DNA of 64,000 nucleotides, from the NCBI GenBank assembly GCA_039969355.1, contig JBDVOA010000032.1:62001-126000 (forward strand), read 5' to 3'. A program made the position numbers and the translations under genes. Source of the DNA: JL08 sp039969355. Its GTDB lineage: Bacteria > Pseudomonadota > Alphaproteobacteria > Rhodobacterales > Rhodobacteraceae. Shown here piece after piece: positions 36,752 through 45,291 of this stretch (position 1 is its first letter; each line of letters opens with the position of its first letter). The notes beneath the pieces were generated by a model that had not been told where the DNA came from, made no database searches, and saw only the letters and a program-made list of their open reading frames with translations.

Positions 36752-37342
36752 ATGCGTGTTGGGATACTACTCGCCCTGCTTTTGGGGCTGGCAGCCTGCG
36801 GCGAAAATTCTTCGATTGTGGCCACTCCCCAAAGCATCGCGGCGGTGTCGTATCGTGATGAGGGTCCAGCGAAGTTGACTGTGATCACGATGGTTAACAA
36901 TCGCTCGGGGTCTGGCGGCCATACTGCGCTGATGATCAACGGCCCGCAGCGCATTCTATTTGATCCGGCTGGGTCATTTCGGACTGATTCCGTACCTGAA
37001 AGAGGCGATGTGCTTTATGGCATCACACCTCAAGTATTTGATACATATAAAAGTTCCCATTCACGCGCGACGCACCATGTTGTTACGCAAGAGTTTGAAG
37101 TGACCGCAGCGCAAGCTCAGGTCGCTTATCAATTAGCGACCCAGAACGGGCCGGTGCCTGGGGCATTCTGCACAAGCGCAACCACCAAAATCCTGTCGCA
37201 AGTTCCGGGGTTTGAATGGGTGGACAAGACATTCTATCCGGTCAAGCTTCAGCAGCAGCTTGAGCCCCACCCCGGCGTAAAAACCGAAAAATACTATGAA
37301 GATGATGATGGCAACGTTGTTGATGCAGTTGCAAAACTCTGA
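36752..37342 (+). CDS. lipoprotein with permuted NlpC/P60-like His/Cys pair
   Basis: A 196-aa predicted lipoprotein: signal MRVGILLALLLGLAACGENS has the lipobox LAAC with Cys16 as lipidation site. The mature part has SGGHTALMINGPQRILFDPAG with His57 and PGAFCTSATTKIL with Cys140, an order (His before Cys) that suggests a circularly permuted NlpC/P60 papain-like fold. An in-frame TTG at 36740 would add four residues, but the ATG gives the better signal peptide. Conserved in Rhodobacterales; enzymatic role is inference. Confidence 0.75.
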   Translation: MRVGILLALLLGLAACGENSSIVATPQSIAAVSYRDEGPAKLTVITMVNNRSGSGGHTALMINGPQRILFDPAGSFRTDSVPERGDVLYGITPQVFDTYKSSHSRATHHVVTQEFEVTAAQAQVAYQLATQNGPVPGAFCTSATTKILSQVPGFEWVDKTFYPVKLQQQLEPHPGVKTEKYYEDDDGNVVDAVAKL

Positions 37343-37361
37343 TTGCTAAATCGAAACCGCA

Positions 37362-37688
37362 TTAGTGCATTAGGAAAAGCAACGCATATAAGGTCGTTAC
37401 TCCGGCTGCGATCGCGACAAAAACATTTCGTGTTATCAGACCCGCGAGGATCGTAACCACAGCCGCTACTGTACGTGGCGCGTCCGCTTCGCCTCCCGTT
37501 GCAGAGGGCCATACCACTAGAGGCGCCACCAAAGCAGGTAGGATCGCGACTGCTGTATATCGCAAATGCCGCAGCACCCATTGCGGCATCCGGCGGTTGC
37601 CGACAAGACCGGTAAATGAGAACCGCAGCGCAAAACTGCCCAGCCCCAAACTAACGATGACGATCCATATTGTGTTGGTGTCGATCAT
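37362..37688 (-). CDS. azlD: branched-chain amino acid exporter small subunit AzlD
   Basis: A 108-aa four-helix membrane protein of the AzlD family, the partner of AzlC. It starts at the ATG at 37688 (MIDTNTIWIVIVSLGLGSF) and shows RHLRYTAVAILPALVAP and TRNVFVAIAAGV. Its first four bases overlap the azlC stop. The large open frame upstream in the same phase is a shadow of azlC. Confidence 0.9.
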   Translation of the reverse strand: MIDTNTIWIVIVSLGLGSFALRFSFTGLVGNRRMPQWVLRHLRYTAVAILPALVAPLVVWPSATGGEADAPRTVAAVVTILAGLITRNVFVAIAAGVTTLYALLFLMH

Positions 37689-38401
37689 TGCCCGTTTGTC
37701 CTTTTCGTGGACCATAACTCGACTTGCGCGCCAACCATCATACCCGCTGTGCCTGCAATGATTAGTCCCAGGTTGTATGGAATTGTCGCACAGACCAAAG
37801 ACGCCACGATTGCGACGAGAGCGGCTGCGACGTGGGCAGCGGTGCGCAACATGGGGGCGATCAGGGCAAGGAATGTAATTGGCAGTGCAAAGTCTAGCGC
37901 ATATTCCGGCGAAATCTGGCCGCCGACCACTGCGCCGACAACGGTGAATACATACCACGCGGGGCAAATAGGGACCACGACGCCGAAGAAATACGCAATC
38001 CGCTGCGGTACCGGCATCTCTGGTTCGGCTTCGTATTTGGCAATGGAACTGGCATAGGTCTGATCAACAATGAAATATGCGGCTAACGCACGCTGCCAGA
38101 CCGGCGCGCCGCCGATGTAGGGGGTCAGTGACGCCGAATACATCGCAACCCTTAGGTTTACGGCCAATGACGAGATCACAACAATCGCGGTCGGCACGTT
38201 GTCGACCATCAACTGCAGCGCGGTAAATTGTGCTGCTCCGCCAAAAACTACAATACTGAAGGCCATCGCCTGAACCAGGTTCAGGCCAGCCTCGGTTGCG
38301 AGAACACCAAAAAGAACCGAAAATGGCACAACCACCAGCAAAAATGGTGCGCCATCGCGCAAGCCCTGCCAAAAGGCTGCTTTGGTGGTGGAGGAAGACA
38401 T
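37685..38401 (-). CDS. azlC: branched-chain amino acid exporter AzlC
   Basis: A 238-aa membrane protein of the AzlC (LIV-E) family. The signature GAPFLLVVVPFSVLFGVLATEAGL occurs near the N-terminus with AAQFTALQL and NLRVAMYSASLTPY after it. The start is ATG 38401 or the adjoining GTG 38404. Forms an operon with azlD and is divergent from fdhD. Confidence 0.92.
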   Translation of the reverse strand: MSSSTTKAAFWQGLRDGAPFLLVVVPFSVLFGVLATEAGLNLVQAMAFSIVVFGGAAQFTALQLMVDNVPTAIVVISSLAVNLRVAMYSASLTPYIGGAPVWQRALAAYFIVDQTYASSIAKYEAEPEMPVPQRIAYFFGVVVPICPAWYVFTVVGAVVGGQISPEYALDFALPITFLALIAPMLRTAAHVAAALVAIVASLVCATIPYNLGLIIAGTAGMMVGAQVELWSTKRTNGQ

Positions 38402-38448
38402 CACTTGCCCTTAAACTACATTTCAGCCGTAACTGCGAAATCAAGGGG

Positions 38449-39339
38449 ATGCAATTGGCCAAGACCGACGAATTAGCGGGATATCTGGTTGCGCCCGACC
38501 CAAATCGCGCGGGGTTGACGCGCGCCGTCGAGGGAACCGATCACGACGGCAAAGTCAGCAGCATTTCGGTGGTCGAGGAACGACCATTGACGATTTTCCT
38601 GAACGGGCAAGAGATCGTTACCGCCATGACGATCGGGGATTATCCTGACTATCTTGCTTTGGGCTTTCTGCGTAATCAGCGCATGCTCAGCCTTGCTGAT
38701 ACCATCACAGGTATTGATTACGACGATGAACTTGAAACAATTGTAATTCGCACTTCTGAGAAGACCGATTTTGAAGCAAAGATGCGCAAGAAAACGCGTA
38801 CAAGTGGCTGTGCTGTTGGTACCGTTTTTGGCGATATGATGGAGGGGCTGGAAGGCATTACTCTACCTGAGAGTAAGACCCGCACATCCTGGCTCTATGA
38901 ACTTGCGGCCAAGATCAATCGGACGCCATCACTGTATCTTGAGGCAGGCGCGATTCATGGCACAGTTTTGTGCCATCAGAATCAGCCTCTGGTCTACATG
39001 GAAGACGTTGGGCGACATAATGCGGTCGACAAGATCGCAGGTTGGATGCTGCTTGAGGATGTCGTGCCTGACGACAAGATCCTTTATACCACCGGGCGGT
39101 TAACGTCAGAGATGGTGATAAAGACGGCCTTGATGGGCATACCAGTTCTGGCATCGCGGTCCGGATTTACGGCCTGGGGGGTTGAGATTGCGCGCGAGGT
39201 TGGCCTGACCCTCGTCGGGCGGATGCGCGGGCGGCGGTTCATGTGCCTAGCCGGCGAAGAACGCCTGGTGTGGGACGCCGATCCGGGTCGGATTGCTGAA
39301 GAGCCGCGCAAATCCGGGCGCAAGGGTGCTAAAGTATGA
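38449..39339 (+). CDS. fdhD: formate dehydrogenase accessory sulfurtransferase
   Basis: FdhD family protein, 296 aa, which passes sulfur from IscS to the molybdenum cofactor of formate dehydrogenase. Motifs are VEERPLTIFLNG, FEAKMRKKTRTSGCAVGTVFGD and MEDVGRHNAVDKI. The catalytic loop has a single Cys (SGCAVG) rather than CxxC, as in one branch of the family. The ATG at 38449 has AAGGGG directly upstream. First gene of a four-gene Moco operon. Confidence 0.92.
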   Translation: MQLAKTDELAGYLVAPDPNRAGLTRAVEGTDHDGKVSSISVVEERPLTIFLNGQEIVTAMTIGDYPDYLALGFLRNQRMLSLADTITGIDYDDELETIVIRTSEKTDFEAKMRKKTRTSGCAVGTVFGDMMEGLEGITLPESKTRTSWLYELAAKINRTPSLYLEAGAIHGTVLCHQNQPLVYMEDVGRHNAVDKIAGWMLLEDVVPDDKILYTTGRLTSEMVIKTALMGIPVLASRSGFTAWGVEIAREVGLTLVGRMRGRRFMCLAGEERLVWDADPGRIAEEPRKSGRKGAKV

Positions 39340-39956
39340 AGCAACCACTGGGGGTCATTCTTGCTGGTGGGCAGTCGCGACGCATGGGCGGCGGCGACAA
39401 AGGCTTACTTCACCTAGGAGGGCAACCGATTCTGCGCCACGTGATCGATCGGCTTTGCCCGCAGGTGGACAAAGTAGCGCTGAATGCCAACGGGGACCCC
39501 GCACGGTTTGATGCGTTTGGTCTGCCGGTTCTGGCGGATTCGATTGAAGGGTATGCCGGTCCGCTGGCCGGAGTTCTCGCAGGCTTGGACTGGGCTGCCG
39601 ACTTTGGCGCTGACACTATCGTGACGGCAGCGGCAGATACGCCATTCTATCCATGTGATTTGGCACCGCGTCTGTTGTTAGAAAGCGAAGGGATGGCAGC
39701 GCCCTTGGTTTTGGCTGCGACCCCGGATCCAGAACGCGGACAAGTGCGCCACCCGACTTTCGGGCTTTGGCCGGTGTCGCTGCGCGAAGATTTGCGGGCG
39801 GCGCTGGACAGTGGGGTGCGCAAAGTTGTGCTTTGGACGGATCAGCATGATGGTCGTCAAGCCCTGTTCGAAAGCAATGGGTTTGATCCGTTTTTTAACG
39901 TGAATACGCCTGAAGATTTAGCGGTCGCTCAAGCAATGATGGAGACTGTGACGTGA
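39336..39956 (+). CDS. mobA: molybdenum cofactor guanylyltransferase
   Basis: Attaches GMP to molybdopterin to form the bis-MGD cofactor. 206 aa. The nucleotide-binding loop LGVILAGGQSRRMGGGDKGL is intact, followed by AGPLAGVLAGLDWA and AAADTPFYPCDLA. Starts by ATGA overlap with fdhD, and its end overlaps mobB by 4 bp, matching a coupled operon. Confidence 0.94.
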   Translation: MKQPLGVILAGGQSRRMGGGDKGLLHLGGQPILRHVIDRLCPQVDKVALNANGDPARFDAFGLPVLADSIEGYAGPLAGVLAGLDWAADFGADTIVTAAADTPFYPCDLAPRLLLESEGMAAPLVLAATPDPERGQVRHPTFGLWPVSLREDLRAALDSGVRKVVLWTDQHDGRQALFESNGFDPFFNVNTPEDLAVAQAMMETVT

Positions 39957-40444
39957 ATCTATTTGGGGTCGTTGGCTGGAAAAATGCGGGCAAAACCGGG
40001 CTCATGGAACGGCTGGTGACCGAGATCACGTCGCGAGGCTTAACTGTTTCTACAGTCAAGCACGCCCACCACAGTTTTGATGTTGACCACGAAGGCAAGG
40101 ACAGTCATCGACATCGCGTCGCAGGGGCGACCGAGGTTTTGTTGGCCTCCCGCAACCGGTTCGCGCTTATGCACGAATTGCGCGTGGAAGATGAACCGAC
40201 CCTTGAAATGTTATTGACCAAGCTTTCACCTGTCGATCTGGTCTTGGTGGAAGGGTACAAACGAGACGCCCATCCAAAGGTCGAAGCGCATCGCGGCGAA
40301 ACCGGCAACCCGTTGATTGCACCAGATGATCCAACGATCCGGGCCATTGCATCGGACAGACCGCTCGACATTGATCGGCCGGTGTTTGATCTTGATGATA
40401 CCAAGGCAGTGGCGGACTTTATTCTGACCGAGGTTGGATTGTGA
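39953..40444 (+). CDS. mobB: molybdopterin-guanine dinucleotide biosynthesis protein B
   Basis: GTP-binding accessory protein, 163 aa. P-loop GWKNAGKTGLMERLV at residues ~8-22 and the HAHHSFDVDHEGKDSHRHR segment are typical of MobB. GTG start at 39953 overlapping mobA; the stop overlaps the moeA fusion gene (GTGA). Confidence 0.93.
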   Translation: MNLFGVVGWKNAGKTGLMERLVTEITSRGLTVSTVKHAHHSFDVDHEGKDSHRHRVAGATEVLLASRNRFALMHELRVEDEPTLEMLLTKLSPVDLVLVEGYKRDAHPKVEAHRGETGNPLIAPDDPTIRAIASDRPLDIDRPVFDLDDTKAVADFILTEVGL

Positions 40445-42525
40445 CCCCTTTTGACACCTTTATCATGGTAGACTGGTCGGGTGGAAATGATCGAGGGCCA
40501 AGGCCGGTCAAAGATGCGATCTGGGCCTGTGTTGCATCCAATGGCCAGATTGGTGAACCGATCTATCTTCGCAACCGGGGTGTCGCAGAGGCGTGGATTA
40601 ATGACACTCTTGATGCTGCTTTGGCAGAAGAACAGAGGGTGTGTATTGGGTTCGACTTTCCGTTTGGATACCCTATTGGATTTGCCAATGCGGTTACAGG
40701 ACAGGCCGACCCATTTGCATTGTGGCGCTGGCTTGAAACGCGCATTGAGGACAGCAAAAATCGTAACAACCGGTTTGATGTTGCAGCCGAGATCAACGCG
40801 CGCTTTGACGGTCGTGGTCCGTTTTGGGGGAATGGGCTGAAGCGCGACATCGAAGGCCTGCCTCGCAACAAGCTCGATTACAATAACATATTTCCTGATC
40901 GGCGTGTTGTTGAAGAACAGGCAAAAGGCAGCTTTACCTGTTGGCAACTTGCCGGGGCAGGCGCAGTCGGGTCACAGGTCCTGATGGGGTTGCCAGTTCT
41001 GGAGCGACTCCGCCGGCGTTTCTCTGGCGATATTGCAGTTTGGCCGTTTGAGAAGTGGGAGGCCCCGATAGCTATTGTTGAGATCTGGCCGTCCCTGTTT
41101 GTCGTCCCCCCGCCTGATGAAATGATCAAAGATGCCTGGCAGGTTCAGGGGGTTGCACGGGCCCTGCAGGCTTTGGAGCCCGAAGTGTTGGCTAATATGC
41201 TGAATGTCATCGCACCTGAAGAGGGCTGGATTGTTGGGGTTGGGCATGAAGGGATGCTCCAGAAGGATACTGTACTGGCCCCCCCGCCATTACGTAATGA
41301 CTGTTTCGCTTTACCTGCTGGCGTGAATTGGGCGCCGGTGGACGAAGCACTTACACTGCTCCAAAGCCGGTTGTTCCCGGTTACGCCGGTTGAAACACTT
41401 CCGGTAAAGAATGCGCTGGGACGTATCCTTGCAAATCCTGTTTTAGCAGGACGCGCGAACCCTCCGCTGCCCAATTCGGCAGTTGATGGTTATGGCTTTG
41501 CCGGGAACGTCCCCGCCGGAGCGCACCGACGTCCCCTCATCAAAGGTCGTGCCGCTGCGGGCGTTCCTTTCAGCGGCAGTGTCCCCGAAGGAAGTGCGGT
41601 CCGAGTACTAACCGGCGCTGCCTTGCCCAAAGGCGTGGATACGGTGATTCTTGAAGAAGATGTAACCGCAACAAAAGACATTATCGCCTTCAACGGCCCG
41701 CTCAAGAAAGGGGCGAACGCCCGTCGCGCTGGTGAGGACATTGAGGCAGGCGATGTGTTGTTCGACGCTGGGCGAATGGTGTTGCCTGCGGATATGGCGC
41801 TCTTGTCGATTTCCGGTGTGTCAGATGTGCAAGTTCGTTCGAAATTGCGTGTCGCCGTACTGTCAACAGGTGATGAGTTGGTCGAGGCTGGAGGAGCTGC
41901 ATCCAACAGTCAGATTTATGATGCGAACCGACCCATGTTGCTGAGCATGATTGCACGGTTTGGCTATGACTCGATTGACATGGGGCGGGTGGTCGATGAT
42001 CGGGTTGCTTTGTCGGATCGCTTGGATATGGCCGCTGATCAGGCGGACGTCATTCTGACAAGCGGTGGCGCATCCGCAGGCGATGAAGATCACGTGTCGG
42101 CTTTGCTGGAACAAGCTGGCGCCATGGCGCTGTGGCGGATCGCTCTAAAACCGGGTCGCCCATTGGCGCTGGGTTTTTGGGGTGGCAAACCAGTATTCGG
42201 GTTGCCAGGAAACCCGGTGGCCGCGATGGTCTGTACCCTGATATTCGCCCGACCTGCGATGGGTTTGCTTGCCGGAGAAGACTGGCGGGACCCCCAAGGA
42301 TTTGACGTGCCTGCCGATTTTGAGAAGTCGAAGAAACCCGGACGCCGCGAATATCTCCGCGCCCGGATCAGGGACGGCAAAGTGCAAGTTTTTGCGTCTG
42401 AGGGATCAGGGCGGATCAGCGGGTTAAGCTGGGCAGATGGTCTGGTGGAACTGGAGGATGGCGCGTGCGTTATTAAAAAGGGAGATATGGTGCGTTATAT
42501 TCCCTATGCCAGCTTCGGTATTTGA
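40441..42525 (+). CDS. moeA: MoeA fused to an N-terminal DUF429-like domain
   Basis: A 694-aa protein. Residues ~288-694 are a complete molybdopterin molybdotransferase that inserts molybdate into the cofactor: PPLPNSAVDGYGF, ILEEDV, VLSTGDELVEAG, SQIYDANRP and LTSGGASAGDEDHV. Residues 1-~285 form a separate domain with VDWSGGNDRGP near the N-terminus and IGFDFPFGYP near 70, a pattern like the RNase-H-fold DUF429 group. Canonical MoeA is ~400 aa, so this is a fusion. GTG start overlapping mobB. Confidence 0.9.
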   Translation: MTPFDTFIMVDWSGGNDRGPRPVKDAIWACVASNGQIGEPIYLRNRGVAEAWINDTLDAALAEEQRVCIGFDFPFGYPIGFANAVTGQADPFALWRWLETRIEDSKNRNNRFDVAAEINARFDGRGPFWGNGLKRDIEGLPRNKLDYNNIFPDRRVVEEQAKGSFTCWQLAGAGAVGSQVLMGLPVLERLRRRFSGDIAVWPFEKWEAPIAIVEIWPSLFVVPPPDEMIKDAWQVQGVARALQALEPEVLANMLNVIAPEEGWIVGVGHEGMLQKDTVLAPPPLRNDCFALPAGVNWAPVDEALTLLQSRLFPVTPVETLPVKNALGRILANPVLAGRANPPLPNSAVDGYGFAGNVPAGAHRRPLIKGRAAAGVPFSGSVPEGSAVRVLTGAALPKGVDTVILEEDVTATKDIIAFNGPLKKGANARRAGEDIEAGDVLFDAGRMVLPADMALLSISGVSDVQVRSKLRVAVLSTGDELVEAGGAASNSQIYDANRPMLLSMIARFGYDSIDMGRVVDDRVALSDRLDMAADQADVILTSGGASAGDEDHVSALLEQAGAMALWRIALKPGRPLALGFWGGKPVFGLPGNPVAAMVCTLIFARPAMGLLAGEDWRDPQGFDVPADFEKSKKPGRREYLRARIRDGKVQVFASEGSGRISGLSWADGLVELEDGACVIKKGDMVRYIPYASFGI

Positions 42526-42832
42526 GCGGACATCTTTCACAGGATTGGGTTTTGCGCTGCCAAGCAAACTGCATCTGATTGGAACAATTCCCCGAACTGA
42601 GCTGGCAAAGCACTCAACCATCACAGAACACAATACTCAGTTATCTGTGACTCAAGTATTCGCAGTCACTGTGGAAGATCGCCATGCGGACAAGACGGTC
42701 CTTCGCTGGGTCATACCAAATAACCGCATTCGGCCCTGAGCCCACCTTCGATCAATGCGCTACGAACGGCACAGTTCTGAGCTCAAAGCGGACGCTTGGA
42801 GGTGTCCGCTTTCAAGTTATGAAACGAACAGA
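42526..42832. other. non-coding or decayed sequence after moeA
   Basis: No convincing gene. Open frames here are short, have unlike-neighbour composition and no ribosome sites. No terminator hairpin or tRNA was seen. It borders the DUF3604-like remnant, so it is probably degraded DNA at the left edge of the accessory island. Confidence 0.5.
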
Positions 42833-43018
42833 TTAACCTTCGGGTGTGTACCAGATCGGCGAGGTGTAGGCGGCCCGGGTATAGCCATAGAGCGGACCAG
42901 CAGGTTAGAATCGCGGTGCATTGAAGTCGGAGAACGTAAACTGTGTAAAGACATTTTGGGTAGCATGTACCTGTCGAGAAGCGACAACTCCGAACTGTAC
43001 CTCCCCAGCGATTTCTCT
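42833..43018 (-). pseudogene. remnant of a DUF3604-like protein C-terminus
   Basis: One minus-strand frame reads FTFSDFNAPRF, stop, PAGPLYGYTRAAYTSPIWYTPEG, stop. The final AYTSPIWYTP and the DFNAPR segment look like the conserved C-terminal end of DUF3604 proteins. In-frame stops at 42905-42907 and 43019-43021 and the absence of the upstream ~600 residues mark it as a decayed fragment. Family recognition is from memory of the motif, so moderate confidence. The 161 bp up to 43179 hold nothing recognisable. Confidence 0.4.
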
Positions 43019-43179
43019 TTAGAACGTGAGAAGTCGGCATAGCTAAAAACCAAATTTCAATTCAAAGAAAACCAACGGTTCCAGCAAAGCAGACTTGTGG
43101 GTCCGTTTCTACCTCTGTTTGGGTATCGCCCACCGCCCACGGAAGCCATTGTACCGATGGACCAAAGGACAACCAAGTA

Positions 43180-44415
43180 CTAATTTTCAGATTGGAGCAG
43201 ACAATTGGGGGTACTCAGTTCCGAGTACAAGTAGTCGCGGGTCAAAGGGACGCGGTCGCGTTTGTGGGCCAACTGAAAATGGTAGACGGCCTGCATCTGA
43301 TGTTCAAACGCCAAGATACAAACTGTTAGATAGTAATGATACATTCGCACAAATCGCTCTTCATATATCGCCCTAATTTCTTCGATGTTTGCGTCAAAGC
43401 GATCCCGCCAGTGCCGAATGGTTTTGGCGTAATGCAGCCGCCAGATCTCTATGTCAGATTGCCAAAGTCCAGAATGCTCAATAGCTGGCGCAAGTTCGGA
43501 CAAAGACGGAACGTATCCGCCTGGGAAAATGTATTTGTTGATCCAAGGGGAATGCGCCATTGGCGGCGCTGATCGCCCAATGGTGTGGATCAACGCTATG
43601 CCGTCGGGATCGAGCAATTCGGCAACACGCGCAAAATAGGTGTCGAAGTTCGGAACACCGACGTGTTCCAGCATTCCTACAGAAACAATCCGGTCAAAGG
43701 TTCCTTTCGTATGGCGATAGTCTTCGAGACGAAAATGGGTATGCTCCGACAGCCCCGCCGTGTCAGCGCGATTAATCGCTGAATTGAGCTGGTTTTCGCT
43801 AAGCGTAATACCGGTGACTTCGCAATCGTAATCCCTGGCCAACGTCAGGGCCATGCCGCCCCAACCGCACCCGATATCAAGCACGCGCATTCCCGGCTCA
43901 AGCCGCAATTTGGCAGCTATATGAGCCTTTTTTGCAGCCTGGGCCTGTTCCAATGTCATGTTGGGATCACTGAAATATGCGCAGGAGTATTGCATATCGT
44001 CGTCGAGAAACAACGCATAGAGATCGTCAGACAGATCGTAGTGGTGGGCTACGTTTTTGCGTGCAACCTTCGGTGCGTTACTTTGAATGAACCTGCGTAG
44101 ATGAAACCGCGCGCGGTTGGCTATGAGCATCCAGGGTGGTAGCGAGCCTTTAAAACGGTTACGAATGATGATCTCCAGCACCTCATCCAATGTGCAGTCT
44201 TTCGGCTCGATCCGTTCGTTCATATATGCTTCTCCCAGACCCAAATCGGGGTTCAGGATGATCGAACGTATGGTTGCGGTATCCGAAATGACCAGGTGAG
44301 CGCGGGCACCGCTGTTTGGGCCGTAGTGACGGATGTCTCCTTCAGGATAGGTAATGCTCAATTGATCTGCCACCATCATCTTGGTTAGAAATCCATCGAG
44401 AAGCTTGCGCCACAT
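43180..44415 (-). CDS. cfa: cyclopropane-fatty-acyl-phospholipid synthase
   Basis: SAM-dependent enzyme adding a methylene across cis double bonds of membrane phospholipid acyl chains; 411 aa. N-terminal lipid-binding region, then NVAHHYDLSDDLYALFLDDDMQYSCAYF, the SAM site VLDIGCGWGGMAL, and the C-terminal KYIFPGGYVPSL. The ATG at 44415 (MWRKLLDGFL) has AAAAGG upstream; the frame extends 15 codons further. It lies on the same strand as the oxygenase operon but 436 bp downstream, probably with its own promoter. Confidence 0.93.
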   Translation of the reverse strand: MWRKLLDGFLTKMMVADQLSITYPEGDIRHYGPNSGARAHLVISDTATIRSIILNPDLGLGEAYMNERIEPKDCTLDEVLEIIIRNRFKGSLPPWMLIANRARFHLRRFIQSNAPKVARKNVAHHYDLSDDLYALFLDDDMQYSCAYFSDPNMTLEQAQAAKKAHIAAKLRLEPGMRVLDIGCGWGGMALTLARDYDCEVTGITLSENQLNSAINRADTAGLSEHTHFRLEDYRHTKGTFDRIVSVGMLEHVGVPNFDTYFARVAELLDPDGIALIHTIGRSAPPMAHSPWINKYIFPGGYVPSLSELAPAIEHSGLWQSDIEIWRLHYAKTIRHWRDRFDANIEEIRAIYEERFVRMYHYYLTVCILAFEHQMQAVYHFQLAHKRDRVPLTRDYLYSELSTPNCLLQSEN

Positions 44416-44851
44416 GTCTGTTACCTTTTTATCAAATACCGACCCGTAACTGAGCGCCAAATTGTAACTCGGTCAAGTCTCCAGGTACGTTTTCAAATTG
44501 ATGCGAATTCTTAATCGAACTGAAGCGCAATCCTGTTGACCATGGACTTACTCCACTCAAGACAAGTCTAATTTGCAATTCAATTCCTGTAGCAAGTTTT
44601 TTGAGCACGGGACCAAGTATTTGCATTGCGACGCGTGCAAAACCGGAAACATGAGACAAGGAGGCAGCCCCATGGGGCGCGTTACGACGGAGATTTGACC
44701 TGTGTAGCATCGGCCAGATTGGCATTTGTGCTTGAGGTGTGCGTTTTGCGAATTAGATGACGAGTTCGAAACTCGGGCATAGACGATCCCGAACTCAGGC
44801 AGCAGGCCGTGGAGTATACTGATTGTCTGAGACCCATTCCGGACGGTTATG
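44416..44851. other. gene-free stretch upstream of cfa
   Basis: No credible ORF on either strand. It contains an imperfect 15-bp dyad (CGAGTT CGA AACTCG, 44761-44775) and AT-rich patches; the cfa promoter probably lies in the left part. Overlapping open frames such as 44557-44877 on the minus strand lack family resemblance and ribosome sites. Confidence 0.5.
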
Positions 44852-45274
44852 TCATGGGCGTGACATGAGTTCGGCAATCACCAATCGACGAAAACACAGA
44901 TAGATCAGAATACCGAAGACGGCATCGAATGCCGCAAACCACAAATAATGTCCGCCATGTGCGACGAATGTCGCAACCATCAACGCGCGTCCCAGAACGG
45001 CGATAAGAACGGGATAGCGCTGGTGCACCGGATTAAGTACTCCAGGAATTTGCATGACCGTGACGAAGATCAGGGTCGCGCCCCAAATTGATGGCCAGGG
45101 GTTCTCTGCGGCGGCAGGCAAGCCCACAACGCCCAAAGCGAAAACCGGGCAAAAAAGAAATAGGGCACCTATGATTATTTGAAGCGCCAGTGCCAGACCA
45201 AATACCCGGCGATGCGTCTTAATCCGCGCGTCAGCTTGGGATCGGGTCCAGCCAGCAGATAGCGTGTCGGTCAT
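44852..45274 (-). CDS. four-helix membrane protein
   Basis: A 140-aa protein with four predicted transmembrane helices (for example ALALQIIIGALFLFCPVFAL near residue 30 and FAAFDAVFGILIYLCF near 120). Begins 17 bp after the dihaem cytochrome stop, so it is the last gene of the oxygenase operon. No family recognised. Being membrane-embedded and co-transcribed with a membrane-anchored cytochrome, it may be its electron-transfer or assembly partner; that is inference. Confidence 0.8.
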   Translation of the reverse strand: MTDTLSAGWTRSQADARIKTHRRVFGLALALQIIIGALFLFCPVFALGVVGLPAAAENPWPSIWGATLIFVTVMQIPGVLNPVHQRYPVLIAVLGRALMVATFVAHGGHYLWFAAFDAVFGILIYLCFRRLVIAELMSRP

Positions 45275-45291
45275 GGTGCTTGTCTCCCTAT

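Noticed and set aside
42437..43042. Two plus-strand open frames (42437-42739 and 42755-43042)
   Set aside because: The first overlaps the moeA end in another frame, neither has a ribosome site or family motif, and the second lies opposite the DUF3604-like remnant.
44755..44780. GAGTTCGAAACTC resembling a tRNA T-arm
   Set aside because: No acceptor, D or anticodon arms can be drawn around it on either strand.
44557..44877. Minus-strand 106-codon frame upstream of cfa
   Set aside because: Serine/cysteine-rich composition unlike neighbours, no ribosome site, overlaps the end of the membrane-protein gene.
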